64,000 nt of DNA from Dermatemys mawii (lineage: Eukaryota > Chordata > Testudines > Dermatemydidae), in contig ML677335.1 of assembly GCA_007922305.1 (NCBI GenBank), positions 16,860,218 to 16,924,217 of the forward strand. Reading direction: 5' to 3'. Made by a program: the position numbers and the translations under genes. The notes beneath the pieces are model-generated. The model saw only the letters and a program-made list of their open reading frames with translations, searched no databases and had not been told where the DNA came from. Positions within the stretch are counted from its first letter, which is position 1. Every line of letters begins with the position of its first letter. Below are positions 46,762 to 59,472 of this stretch, piece after piece.

Positions 46762-46779
46762 GTAGGGCTAAATGTTCCC

Positions 46780-49700
46780 CAAAGGTATACTGAGATAAGG
46801 AATGTAAGCTGGTCAATAATTGATATGTACCATCTCAGTGCTGATGTGGTGATTAATAATCTGTCTGAAATCTTTTTTATAGGCAAAATTCACTAAAGGA
46901 ATGGTAATTTTTACTGATCTTTTGTGACTCTATAAGGGAAGCAGTGAAGTTAGTAAGACCTGCTTAAATGTTGAATGAACCACCTTGTGCCTTAGCCAGT
47001 GTAATCCTCAGAATTAATGGCTCGCAAGGGAACAAATGTTAATTGGACAGGCTGTGTAGGGTTGTGTAAACCCCGCGTTATCTCAGAAGAGCATTAACAA
47101 CTGGTTTTGTCTAAAGATTAGACAGACACATCTTTAAGCGGAGAAGAAATCTGAGACATTTGGGTAGTAGCACTAAGATTTTCAGGTGAGCTTTATTAAA
47201 AACAAGACAAAGTCATAATCATAGAACTCAGGGGCTACTTATGAAAACAAGCTGGGTTTTTTTGGTTAAATAGCTAATGAAGATTGCAAAATGTGAGAGC
47301 TCGTTTCTTAATTAGAGAAAATAGATTAAAAAATGCCTTTGAATCCCAGAATTAAAGGGTATTTGTTTCCCAGGTATTAAAGAAAAAGTTAAAATCTGAC
47401 TACAAAACTTCTCATTTTAATGCCATTAGAGATATGTAATTGTCATGGAAAAAAGGAAAGAGAGGCCAGAACTAGTGCTATTTCATAATAATTCATTTGA
47501 CTACACTCCTGTGCCCTTCAACATCTTCTCCCCTCTTAATACTTAAAAATGGCTCCTAAAAAGAAAGTTTGCAGATTATTATGTGCACTAATATCATTAG
47601 TTATACTTAGAAAATAACTAAAATGGATAGTAAACATCTAAGGACACCAGAGAGTGAGTAAGGGAGATTCTTGATCCCATATTTAATATTTACCAATTTA
47701 GAGAATCTAATCACAGCAAAGTAACGTGCTATTTCATATCACTAGCACTATCTCATCTTCCTTCAAATGTGCTGCTTGGTTTAGGCTTCTCTCTTTGTGG
47801 GTTTCTATGCATCCTTATGCAGCAGTGAAAACCCTTCCAGGGAAAACAACTCTTTCAAGGCACATTTAGGAATCATGTGCAGACTTAACCTGTATACAGG
47901 CCACTGAGTCAGCTCTGACAGCACTTTTCAAATATTTTAATTTTTTCTTTTCTCCCATTCATTTTCTTTCTTCTTTCTCCCATTTCCCTCCTTTTCTTCC
48001 ATGTCTTGCTCTTCTTCCCCTCTCTGCCCTTTCCCCTTCTTCCACTACTGACAAAATATGCAATATCCAGAGAAGACAGTACAAAGGCCAGAGAAGAACC
48101 AAGCAAGAGGTTAATGAATTAATATTACATATGCATACCAACAATTTATACTAAATCTCAAAAACTGAGCCCTGCATTGAAAACTTTATGGAAAAATGGG
48201 AAAAGGAGTTGCTTAGCACTATTAGAACTGGGTGATTATTGCGCACACACAAAAATCTGTGACTAATCACTCTAATTTATAAATTAATTTTGCATTTGCC
48301 TTGCTTATACAGCTTGTATTCACTTTCCATGAACATTCATTCCCAGAAAGTGAATTTCAAACCTATGTACATTACATTCACACATGCAAATTCATTCATT
48401 CTAGGAGAACCCGTATCCTCAGTTATTCAGGGCACAGTGGCAGTGATCACATGTACCTTATCTGACCAATTACAGAGAACACCACAGCTAGAATAGTGAA
48501 ATGAATATCAAATACTGAATATGCACACACAACTTTTTCTCAGAATTTTTCTCCTGACAAAGCACTGTCTAAATCCCTTTGTTATTCATTCTGTGTCTCA
48601 TGAAAATTACCTTTCCTTCTGTATAATTTGACATATGTAGAAATTATGGGCCAGATTCTGACTGCCATTATACTGCTGAAAATCTGGACTAACTTCTTGG
48701 GCTTGATTCTCGGTTACACAAAGGCCCTTTTATGCTGTTCTTTTAGTGCAAAGGGGCCTTAATTCACTCTCACTTCAAGGCCCCTTTTACACTTCCCAGC
48801 GGGCTTAGTATAAATGAGAATAAGGTTAATTGACTTTACTAGAGTTACTGCAGCTTTACCTTGGTGGAGCGCAGAATCCAGCCCTATGTCTATTTCTCCA
48901 TCGTGGATCAAATATCTAAGTAGTAAACCAAAATCTGCAGTGAATGAGGTAGCTATTTTCTGAAGTATTATTAACCAGAAACTGCACTGGAGATTGAAGA
49001 GATGAACTGGAATAGAAAAAACAAGGGACTGTCGCTAATTGCCACAACTTAGACTAATCTCTAAAACACAAAAGCTGTTGCAATATCACTGTCTCACTGA
49101 GTTGTACTGTTTAAAAAATGAAATCTTTATTGTGAAAGGACAGATGGACAGAGAGATGCAGTGAGTGCCTCGTCGGCCATGTGCCATTTTTTGAAAGGTT
49201 GGTAGCTCATGTGATGTGCAGAGGCCAGTTGCTAGGTTGCAGTGGATTTTGTTGCCTTCCTACCATTAGGAGAGGAATCTCCTGATGAGGTGAGACATCG
49301 AAGCAGTGTCCAATGAGCAAACTTGCCCTCTTCTTTCTGCTGGTTGAGCAGATACAGCAAGAAAGATGCTGTTGTTAACTCTTGTTTCCTATCCAGGGAT
49401 CTTGAAGACAACTATAAAAGTAATTGAAAGGCTATTTATTTTGCCAGATTAGAGTCTAACATATTAACTTGAGAACCAGCTCACTAAGCAATGACTCCTC
49501 TTCTGGACAAACAGGACAGCTGAGAGTTTTCTCATACATCAGCAGAATTTCTACTACCTTTTCCCCCTGGAGCCTCCTGGGAACTCATTAAAAGGCAAAT
49601 TCAATTTAATACTTGAGTGAAAATTACCCAAGAAAGGTTCCGAAGTGCAAACTCTCTAGTGATCTCTTCCCTTCCTCCCCTCACCCAAATCTGTGAGCAA

Positions 49701-52050
49701 GACTCATGAGACATGCATTATTTGTATTTCCACAGCTCCCAGTGGGACCAGATGGGATCAGGATCATATGCTAGATTCTGTAAAAACACCAGGAAGACAC
49801 TTCCTGCACCAAAATGCTTAGCATCTAGATTAAGCTAAAATGCAATAGATCAGAGCACAAACAGAGGTAGGAATGGTGGAGTGGAGGACAGGGGGTCACA
49901 CAGCTGCATGCCTCATTAGTGTTTTTCAAGACTTTGCTTGCAGAGTCCACAATCCAGAGAAATTCAGTTGTATGGCATCATTAGAAAAATAATACTGGAT
50001 TTGTTTAACAAGAGATTACATTTTCTAACTGGGGAATCAAATTGCCATAATGCCAAAATAAATGTGCAGTGGACGGGCGGGGGGGGGGCAACACCTATCA
50101 TAGACATAATTTAAGTTACTTACTAGTTCACTGGATATGTGAATAATTTTCTGGGGGAAAGCTAAGTTAATGAGAGGAAATTATTATTTTCTTCTGAAAG
50201 TGATTCAGTGACTGAAAATCAGTAGACCACAGCTTAGAAATTACTGTTTTTTCTGGTATCCTTTACATCAAGAATTGGAGCAAACATTTTGTCAGTGACC
50301 TGGTTTAACAAGTATCATTGCACGACAGTGACATGTAGATTTAGCCTGCTCCGTGCATTGTTTTATTCCTTGATACTGTTTTTGGAGTATGCCTTCTAAA
50401 ACACATTTGCATTAAAGCAACACCCTGGAACTGCTGACAAGCACACATTTCCATATTGCAATTCCAAATGTTTTTCTTCACTCTGTAACTCAGGTCACCA
50501 GTTCTGCTGCATTGTAATACTTCCCTGTGGATTAAAGCTTCTGCCTTTGGAAAGAGTTTCCTGTTTCAAAATGCACAAACTGAGATGCTACGGTATATAA
50601 GGGTGATTGTGCAAGTTTCAGTGGGAGGACTCAGGTTCTTAATGTTAAGCATATGCTGTAGTGCTTTGCTGGATTGTGACCATAGTGCTCAGAGCCTTTC
50701 AGGGTCAAGCCCCTGTGCAGCGTCTGACTGAGGAACTGTGCGATTTGAGCAGACATCTCATGAGAGATTTAATCGCTACCCTGAGTTGCTTATTACTGTG
50801 TACCTTTAAAGAGCCCCAAAGCCCTTCTCCAAATGTTATCAGATAACATTTCATGGGACTGCCTGTGATTCTTGTCAGCGGGAATGTTGTGTGTTCAGCA
50901 TCTACAGTATTACAGGATAGCTGTGCTATTTGAGGTTTCTCTCCAAGCAAAATTGAAACACATACCAGACCACTTTGCTTGTTTGTTTGAAGTCTTTACT
51001 TCATTCAGGAAAGGAAAAAAAACCCCCAACAACCCTGCAACAAAGCAACTAGCCCTTTACAGTAACCTCCCAAACCATGCAGCCATCCTGCCCAGACCTG
51101 GAAATGGGGAACAGCCCAGACAGCTCGGCTGCATGCGCAGGAAACTGAGCATAGCCTCAGACTGCTCAGCCCTGTCTTGTATTGTTGTGGTTGGTGAAAA
51201 CCAAATCACAGCCATTGCAGCTGGTCACAATGGGTTCAATCCTGCACACGTGTGTAATGTGAGTAACATTAGTTGTTAAGACGGCCACTCATATGACTTT
51301 AGATGGTTACAGGATTGAGCCCTTTGGGTTGAATTCAGTCTAGTGCAGAGGTCCAGCCCCACTCAAACTATATTTAAACCCTGTTTTGCGGTTTTAATTG
51401 GGATGTAAGTGGTGCACAGACATTGTGTTGACTGTTTTCATGGGAAAGGGTAAAAATTCCTCCCTTTAGGCTTCTCCCTTCTTGTTACTCAGAAAAATCA
51501 TAACTGAACTCAGCAGGTTTTGCCAGGCGGAGGGGGAATTTTTTTTTCACTCGTAGTTCAAAAAAGCTCAGACTTCCAGGGATATTCACCTTAATGTGTA
51601 GGGCAAAATTTCAGTCCAAAAGGTGAATTTTTCAGTAAATTATGTGTGAGTGAAAACAGTTGATTATAAGGGAAACTGTTTTACAACGGTAATTAAAATC
51701 AGGCCAGAGCATCGGTTAGTGTTAGTCAGTGTAGCTCGGTTAAAGTTAAAGGAGCTACAGGGATTTATACCAGCTGAGGATTTTGCCTGTATATGTGGAT
51801 TACTGCATTTTGTGATATTATATGCTAGGTGTAATTGTGGGAACAAATAATAAAGGTAGAAAAATCTCTCAGATATAGGACCAAATTCTGCTCTTAATTA
51901 TAAAATATAAATTGAAATCAGTGGAGTTCCTCCTGATTTACAGCTGAGTAAATGAGAACAGAATGTGACCCAGACATTTGCTTCTCACAAGGCAGAGAAC
52001 ATGTGTTACACAATCATTGTAGTTAGAACTATATCACCACATACAATAAA
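46780..52050. other. stretch without recognisable exon
   Basis: Probably first-intron sequence of SLC16A12. A pyrimidine tract spans 47939-48045. A TATATAAG box stands at 50594-50601 in a non-repetitive region, but no clear downstream donor was identified. Confidence 0.4.
47939..48045. repeat. polypyrimidine tract
   Basis: About 105 bases are almost all C/T on the + strand (ttttctttcttctttctccc...). Nothing indicates a role. Confidence 0.75.
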
Positions 52051-52055
52051 ACAAC

Positions 52056-52211
52056 CAGGGCTGGCTCTAACTTTTTTGCTGCCCCAAGAAGAAAAAAAAA
52101 AAAGGAAGGAGGGGCCAGAATGTGCGGCCCCAGGAATGGCCAGAATGCCGCCCCTTACAATGTGCCGCCCCAAGCACATGCTTCCTTGGCTGGTGCCTAG
52201 AGCCAGCCCTG
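52056..52211. mobile_element. hAT-type MITE, 156 bp
   Basis: The left end CAGGGCTGGCTCTA and inverted right end CAGGGCTGGCTCTAGGCA are nearly perfect. Flanking 8-mers AAAACAAC (52048-52055) and AAAACAGC (52212-52219) match at 7 of 8. The interior repeats gccgccccaag-type wording. It ends only 100 bases before the SLC16A12 start exon acceptor. Confidence 0.8.
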
Positions 52212-52311
52212 AAAACAGCAGCTATATTTTACCCTTTGATAATGTGGTTTCACAGGGGTAGAGTGAAGGGTGATTTCGTCTGATTCTCTCCCTGCTGTTT
52301 TTCTGTTTCAG

Positions 52312-52521
52312 ATGGCAAATAATCCTTGTACCAGGTAACATCCCATGCATGTTCTGCATGTCAGCTGGAGTCAGTCCCTTAGAGTGACTCTGGAAAGAAG
52401 AAAAAAGAATCACTATCACAGCTATGGCAGCACCAAAGAAAGTCCTACTCTCCTCCCCTCCCGATGGAGGCTGGGGATGGATGATTGTTGTTGGCTGCTT
52501 TCTCGTGACTATCTGCACTAG
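52312..52521 (+). promoter_or_regulatory. upstream ORFs in the SLC16A12 leader
   Basis: Four ATGs precede the main start: 52312 (8 codons, stop TAA 52336), 52345 (58 codons, ending TAG 52519-52521, overlapping the main start out of frame), and 52349 and 52358 (in the main frame, both stopped by TGA 52385). Those from 52345 onward have a pyrimidine at -3, a weak context, so leaky scanning to 52424 is possible. They could limit translation of the transporter. Leader changes in human SLC16A12 have been linked to age-related cataract. Confidence 0.6.
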
Positions 52522-52533
52522 GGCTGTAACAAG
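52312..52533 (+). CDS. SLC16A12: SLC16A12 start exon (5'UTR to 52423, coding 52424-52533)
   Basis: This exon follows an acceptor, ttctgtttcag, at 52301-52311 and ends at donor AAG|GTAAAAT. Coding starts at ATG 52424 in a strong context (G at -3 and +4). An in-frame TGA at 52385-52387 rules out an N-terminal extension here. It encodes M1 to the first two bases of codon 37. The signature [16 protein letters not shown] lies at 11-26 and begins membrane helix 1; it is the conserved first motif of the monocarboxylate transporter family. SLC16A12 is a plasma-membrane carrier known for creatine transport in kidney and eye; human defects cause cataract with renal glucosuria. The first 112 bases are leader with several small ORFs. 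Confidence 0.95.
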
Positions 52534-53481
52534 GTAAAATAGCTTCTTATCAGGCTGACTCTTTGTAATCTTTTCTTTTCTAAAAATAAGAAAGATCTTT
52601 TGTAATGGCTAATAGTTGAAGTTAAAGGAATCAATTCTGTCTAGACTTTTTACCATCCTTTTAACCTGTTTAGTTCTTGAAGGCCTCCTGAAATCTGTAT
52701 GGGGGCTGGGACAGCTGAGATTAAGATTCCTCCAATATTAGTCCTCGATGACAGCTATTATGCCCAGTCCAAGATCTCCAATTACCACCCTTACTATTCT
52801 GCACTATCAGAATTACTTCATGCTGCGATTGTTCAGTGGGGACTAGAGGAGGCAGTGAGGGTCTTTCCAGGCTGTGTCCCTCTCTGACCTTCCTGTGATT
52901 TGTTTTGGCAAGTTTCTGTGGATTTATTTGACCCTTGGGTATATCCAATTGACTTGTAGTGTAATCTCTTTGCTCTCTACAAGCATTTCAGGTGCCATCC
53001 TACATGAGAGCTATGACCTAAAGAAGCCTTCGCTGTGTATACCTCAAGTATCCTAACTATGCAGGGAATATTTGTTGCTGTATTCCTCAAAAATTGAAGG
53101 AGAGAAAATAGGCTAATATACTCTGAAAAGCGCATCTATATATTTAGGAACAAGAAGGTTCCTTCTGCTGATGTTGCTGTGTTTTATTTTTACTATACAT
53201 GGGAGGATGGTCTATGTTGATATGAACGTGTAAACTGTATGAGGGATATCAGAGACAGGCAGCACAGTATGTGAGGGGCATTGGAGACAAGGTCTCATTT
53301 GAACTGGCAACACGATACAATTACAACTCTTCTTACCTACATAATTTATTTCTTTTTAAATAAAGCTGCCAGACTCGATGAAGGAATTGTGTGGTAAGTC
53401 TCATAAGCACTTGTCTATAACCATGCAAATGTTGATCTACTGCTACCATATTACTACAGCTACATGAGCTACATACTAACA

Positions 53482-54500
53482 CAAACTTTTTGGCCCAAGG
53501 GCCACAATGGGATTGCAAAATTATATGGAGGGCCGTGTAGGGAAGGTCCTGCCCCTTATCCAGCCCCCTCCCAATTCCCGCCCCCTTACCACCCCCTCAG
53601 AATCCCCAAACCATCCAACCACCCCTGACCTTATTCGCTGACTGCCCCTTCCAGAGACCCCTCACCCCTAACCACCCTCCAGGACCCTACCCCCTACCCA
53701 ACTCCTCTGTCCCCTGACTGCCCCAACCCCCCGCTCCCTGACAGATCCCCAGGACTCCCACGCTCCATCCAACCCCACTTCTCCCTGACCGCCACCTTGA
53801 GAGATTCCTCGACCCGTGACTACCACCCCGGAGCCCTACCACCTATCTAACCCACCCTTTCCCTGTTCCCTGATTGCCCCCACAACTTAGCCAACTCCCC
53901 ACCCTGACCCCTTACCAAGAGGCATTTGGCATGGCCCTGAGGAGGGGGAGTGTGCAATCCTGGCCCCTGGAGCGCTGCCCGCGCAGTGTGGTTCCGGGGG
54001 AGGGGTGTGTGCGCGCAGCCGTGCCCCCTACCCCCCTGAGCGCTGGTCACGTGGCACGGCTCAAGGGGAGGGGGAAGCTGCATTCCTGGCTGCCCAGAGC
54101 ACTGCCTGTAGTGGCTGGTCTCCGGGGGAGGGGCTAGCGCACAGCTGCGGCTCCAGGGGAGGGGGGGAGCACAGCCACGCCCTTCCCAAAGCGCTGGCCG
54201 CGCGGCTCAGCAGGATGGGGAAACTGCAACCCCGGCCCCCCGGAGTGCTGCCCGCAGTGGCATGGCTCCGGAGAAGGAGCTAGTGCGCAGCCGCGGCTCC
54301 GGGGGAGGGGAGTTGTTGAGCCACGCCCTCCCCCCCCGGGAGTGCTGGCCCCATGGTACGACTCCAGGGGAGGGGGTAGCACGCATCCCAGCCCCCGGAG
54401 TGCTTCGGGGGGGGGAGGGGCCGGGGGCAGTTTCCACGGGCCGGACGCAATGGTGCTGTGGGCCGGATCTGGCCCGCGGGCCGTAGTTTGCCCACCCCTG
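53482..54500. mobile_element. hAT element in SLC16A12 intron
   Basis: The right end (ggccgtagtttgcccacccctg, inverted CAGGGGTGGGCAAACTACGG) is a standard hAT terminus. The left end begins CAAACTTTTTGGCCC, as if the outer CAGGGGTGGG had been collapsed. Identical 8-mers TACTAACA flank both ends (53474-53481, 54501-54508). The left half is a C-rich array of CCCCTGACTGCCCC-type units, the right half G-rich with ggggaggggg runs. No transposase is encoded. Confidence 0.85.
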
Positions 54501-55813
54501 TACTAACACTACAAGTTTTTCTAAAAGCAGTTTCATCCCAATAATGTTTGCTTTTTTGCATGTGAAATACTTTGATTTGCATTATAGAACTGATCTAATT
54601 GATGCTGCATTTTCTAGAACAGATGAATCTGAAATCTGGCTTTGAATGGAGAGATAGTTGATTGATTGAGGACAGAGCAGGAAAACCACCCAACAACCCC
54701 TTGCTTATTTAGCAAACTTGAAATATTCCTATTTCTCAATCAGATATTGGGTGTGAGGATATTTTATTTTAAAGCATCATAAAACATTGCTAAATAGTGG
54801 CATGGTGGCACATGAGCAATGAAGGAGACCATGGAATTCCATGGTGAATTTGAGATCAGGCATATACACAGCCAGAAGACCTGATGAAAGGACCTATTTT
54901 ACCAGACTATATTTGAGAATTACACTGTGCCTCTCATCCTTACTCATGCCTTCATTCAAACAAAACTCTTATTGTTTTTCCTTAGTAACATGCTCCTAGT
55001 AGTACATAAACATATTTTGTCCTAAAAGTCAATTTTTTTCATTCATCTGATATGGAAAGATGTCAGACACACCCTGCACTTTGATGTTGTGGATGCAGGA
55101 AAGAAGAAGGTCTGTCTATATATATTCTATTGCAGCTCGGACTAATGAAATCAATAGGGCATTGGCTCTGTCCAAACGGAACTCGTTGTGGGGTCACAGC
55201 CTGAGGTCCAATCCTGCAGACAGGCATGCACACACTTAAGTTTATGGACATGAGTCTCATTGATGCCATACTTCATAAGCTTGTCAGAGCAGGGGTTGTG
55301 TTTTTTGATCTGCAGTAGGAGGTACCTAAATAAATAATACTAATAAGTCCAACATTAATTGGCGCTACTATAGACAGAGTATGTGTGTGCAGGGGAAAAG
55401 ATTTGCTTACTACAGTATTTGTATTTCAACATTCTACCTTATTGGCCAGATTTTAAACAGATGGCCTCCTGTCTTTGTGTTCACAATGCATCTGCAAATA
55501 TTTGCAGTCACAGAAAGGGAAGGCTGGTCTCAGAATGTATGTATGTAAAGAGCCATTCAGAGTCTGTACTGTTAAATCAGCTGGTGTTCTGGATCCTTTG
55601 TTCAGTTACAGTGTATGCTGCTGTCTGCAGGCAAATGGGCACAGGATTCCTTGATTACCGTGAATTTGTTCCAACCTTTACATAACTGAATGGCATTTTG
55701 TGTGTATGTCTGTATATCTATATGGCTCTGTAAACATGAATTTGAATCCTTCTTGTGCCATCAGAAGTCACTTAGGGCATAGGGAAGGCTCTGCCATCCT
55801 TGTCTATTATGTT

Positions 55814-57436
55814 GTTTGCCAGAGTGGCTCTCTTGTTGTGTTTCTATAACTTCACTTTTTTACAAGGATAGGTTGTTGGCTTATTGCTCAACCCCTTCTT
55901 CTATCATCGCCCCCCCGCACAACCTCCCACAGCCTGGAGGACCAGTAGACTACTTTTCATCTGATCCCTTACTACCTGTCCTGCTTGGGTGGCCTTGCCA
56001 GGAGTTAAAGCTCCCTCTGGCATAGCTCTCAGGGTCATATGCAAACATTGCCACCACAGTCAGGTGCAGTCCCCAGGGAAGAAGAGTATCCTTGATGTGG
56101 TGGGAAGTGGTGGGAAGGCCTCTGCCTTCCAATGACCCTGAGTGCTATGCTGGCAGCAGTTTTTACTTCTGGTGGGGCCACCCAAACTGGACAGGTCAAA
56201 TGATAGGGGCCAGACGAAAAAGGAGTCCCTAAGTCCTCCAGGTTGCGGTGGAGAATGACAGGCCAACATCCTATCCTTGAGAAATGTTTTGGTGCCAATG
56301 ACTGAGAGCACAAAGGGACATAAAGGTTTACAGGAATTGCAAGGTCAAATATATGCTTAATAATTCAGTAAAGGTTGGCATATGAAGTCTTTACTGAGAG
56401 CCAGTAGCTCACTGATCCATCATAAGCACTGCAAAATGTGTGCACAGATAATATTTAAGGAGTTATATGTCTATACTGAAAATGAGATTCTTAAGGCAGT
56501 AAACCAGGAGGCGGCATGTCTTGGGTGGTTTCCTTTCAGAAAGGGGGTAACAGACGCTTATCTCCCTGTCTGGTCATTGTATCTTGTGTGTGTCTTAGTG
56601 GAGGCCTATTTGCACACTGAGCCAGATGCTGAGTAAGAAATTGCAAAGTCTTCAATAAAGTAGTGCACAGGAAGAATTAACCAGCAGGTGGTATCCTGTT
56701 TATAAATATGGACAATGAATTGTTCTGATCTATCTGGGAATGCAAACTGACACCTTGGATCTTTCACTGAGGAAGCAAGCTGCCAGCATGACTTGTCTGA
56801 TAAATGGAAGATCACAGCCAAGCCTGGTTGTAATGCACTGGAAGGATTTTGGATATGTATCTCTCTAAGATATGAATATAAGTCTAAGTTCTAGAATGAA
56901 TGCTATGGTTTTAATTTATATGTAACCATTTGTTTCCAATATTTCTACTTGTTATCACCTGAACCTCTATATTTTATTAAATAAACTTTTAGTGTTTTCA
57001 CTATAAACATACCTAAGTGCTGTGTGTTAAGCAGAGCATTGATCTGAGATGTAATTGGTAAGCTGAGGCGATTGGTAAGATGTGTTTTTGGAAGCAGCAA
57101 TTCTGTGAGTATTGCAAGTGTCTGGTGGACCAGGGGCTGAACATTCCAGTGACATGGTTGGAGGGCTTCGGGGTTGGAATGTGCCTATTGCTAATTTGTA
57201 GAGAGAGCAGAGCCTACATAGGGGAGTTCTTGTGTTGCCCATGGCTGGTGCAGCCAGGGACATGACATATGGCAGACACAGACAAGGCTTCCTCCTGCTA
57301 AGGGCTGGTGGTAGCGAGGTGCCTCATGGCCCTGGGCATCCCTGGAAACTATCACAGGTTGAATGATAGGCCAACAACCTATTGTAGTGAAAAAATGAAG
57401 TTATAGAAACACAACAATATAGCCATTCTGGCAAAC
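55814..57436. repeat. compound inverted-repeat region
   Basis: Arms 55933-56038 and 56132-56242 are inverted complements (cctggaggac... to ...ctcagggtcat) around a ~93-base spacer. The outer part 55814-55893 also has a second inverted partner, 57357-57436 (80 bases, about 85 percent). An LTR-like block lies between the two partners. This looks like a foldback element plus a second partial copy. Confidence 0.7.
56345..57356 (+). mobile_element. probable LTR or LTR-like repeat
   Basis: The stretch has a polyadenylation signal AATAAA at 56990-56995, followed by a T-rich part (cttttagtgttttcac) and a U5-like region, and no coding frame. The order resembles the LTR-like insert at 37956. Borders are approximate and no target duplication was confirmed. 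Confidence 0.35.
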
Positions 57437-57918
57437 ATCATGATACTCAGGGATGGCAATGTAGGAATAGGAATAGTTTATGGGAGGGTTAAAATAAAAG
57501 AGGGCAAGATAATTGTCTGCTCTTTTAAAGATTGGCTCTCGTTGTGGAAAGAAATGTCTTCCTTGTCCTTGCCGGATTAAACTGATCTGTCTAATCCCAC
57601 TACTAGGGTCATACTTGGTGACCAATCTGTGACTTAGTTGTCATTGTCTCATTTGTTCTTCTCTGGTTCAGTTAAGCCAGGCACATGAACTACTACTGTA
57701 GGAACTATCCATCGTAGGTGCCACGTTTTCATTTGTCATTATTTCCTGTGCATCCAGAAGTTTCTCATTTCAGTCTCCATTTTGCAGATGTTTAATGCAT
57801 TTCCCTTGGAAGTCAACAGGAATCTTTGCATTGACTTTCACAGGATTTGGAACAGACCCAAACTAGGTACCCTTTATCCCTGAATTTGACAGATCATTAT
57901 TCATGTTTTCTTTCCTAG

Positions 57919-58022
57919 ATGCATCTCAATTTTCTTTGTGGAGTTCCAGACATACTTTGCTCAGGATTATGCCCGAACAGCTTGGATCCATTCCATTGCA
58001 GACTGTGCCACAATGCTGTGTG
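57919..58022 (+). CDS. SLC16A12: SLC16A12 exon 2 of the coding part
   Basis: Acceptor ttttctttcctag precedes 57919 and donor G|GTGGGT follows 58022. The exon completes R37 and reads [13 protein letters not shown], then [20 protein letters not shown], to the first base of codon 72 (71 whole codons so far). It covers the end of helix 1, the first extracellular loop and part of helix 2. The FVEFQ segment is family-typical. Phase joins exactly to both neighbours. Confidence 0.95.
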
Positions 58023-58517
58023 GTGGGTATTGCACTCTCTGAATAATAAACCGGCTTGTTCTTTTGTCCTGTGGGACACCTGATATTAGTGTATTCACAA
58101 ACCATCAGAGCCAGCTTGGAAAATTTCTGGTTTCAGACTGGCTATTGACTTTTGTCCAGCACATCCTGGCTTTGTAGCCAAATGGGTATAGTATGTCCAA
58201 GCCGTGTCCCCCAGCACAGGTTGGCAAGGAGCGGGCTTTTTTGTATCATTTTGTCTGATACTGAAAAGAAACAGAGCATTTTATTGTCATGTGATGTGTG
58301 TTTTAAGAACTGTTTTTGTGAAAAGGCCTAATGGAAAGGTCACAGTTTAAGAGGCATTCCACTAGGACTTGTTTTGCCTAGTATATTGCAGTTATATTTC
58401 AGACTTGACTGTGTGTTTCCTAGTTCCTTTGGTTCAAGTCACAACCATCACATCCCTTCACTGAACATTTGGTGAGCAAATGTCCTTTGTGTTTTTTTTA
58501 AGAAGTATCCTCTAGGA

Positions 58518-59472
58518 CAATGGCTTCAAACTGTGAGTTGTGACCCAATACTGGGTCGCAGAATGGAAGTACTGGGTCGCAGTGGCTCTGGTCTACACAA
58601 CTGACTGGGCCACTAAAAGTCCCATGGGTGGTGCTGCCTGGCTAAAGCAGGCTAGTTCCTATATGTTCCGACACTGTGCTGTGCCCCAGAAGCGGCCATC
58701 AGCAGGTCCGGCTCCTAGGCGGGTAGGCCACAGGGTTCCATGCACTGCCCCTGCCCTGAGCACCTGCTCCGCACTTCCTTTGGCTGGGAACCAGCCAATA
58801 GGAGCTGGGATGGCGGGCAATGCCTGCAGGCAAGAGCTGTGCGGAGCTGGACCTGCTGCTGGTTGATTCCAGGGCACAGCACAGTCCACAATGCCAGGAC
58901 AGCCAGGAAGCCTGCCTCTGCACCCCGGCTGCAATGCTAACTGAAAGTTGCTAGAGGTAAGCCTGCACCCCAAACCTACACCCCAATATCCTTCCACCGC
59001 CCTCAGTCCCTCCCTCAAACCCAGAGCCCCTCATCCCCAGCTCAGGGAGATGCTTGGAGGCCTGCACCCCCAGACCAGAGCCCTCACCCTCTCCTGCACA
59101 CCCAAACCCGGAGCCCCCTCCTGCACCCCAAACTTCTCATCCCCAGAGCCTACACCCTCAGCCCAGAGCCTTGACCCCCTCCTGCACCCCAAACCCCTCA
59201 TCTCCAGCCCCATTCCAGAGCCTGCACCCCTAGTCCAGAGCCCTGACCTCCTCTCACACCCCAACCTCCTACCCCAGCCCAGGGCCCCCTCCCACACCCT
59301 GAACCCCTCATTCCTGGCCCCACCCAGCAGCCCTCACCCCTGCATCTTAATCCTCTGCCCCGGCCCTGAGCACCTCCGACACCCCAAACACCTTATCCCC
59401 AGCTCTGTTGGGTCATGGGCATCAACAATTTTCTTCAACTGAGTCGCCAGAAAACAAGTTTGAAAACCACTG
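58518..59472. mobile_element. hAT element in SLC16A12 intron
   Basis: The left end caatggcttcaaactgtgag and the inverted right end cagtggttttcaaacttg are decayed hAT termini; 'gggtcgc' near each end is typical of this group. Flanking 8-mers CTCTAGGA (58510-58517) and CCCTAGGA (59473-59480) match at 7 of 8. The interior from 58960 to 59400 is an imperfect C-rich array (agagccctgaccccctcctg, caccccaaac). No transposase. Confidence 0.8.

Noticed and set aside
53847..54582. Gly/Pro/Arg-rich frames in SLC16A12 intron
   Set aside because: They are within the hAT element's GC-rich half and overlap on both strands.
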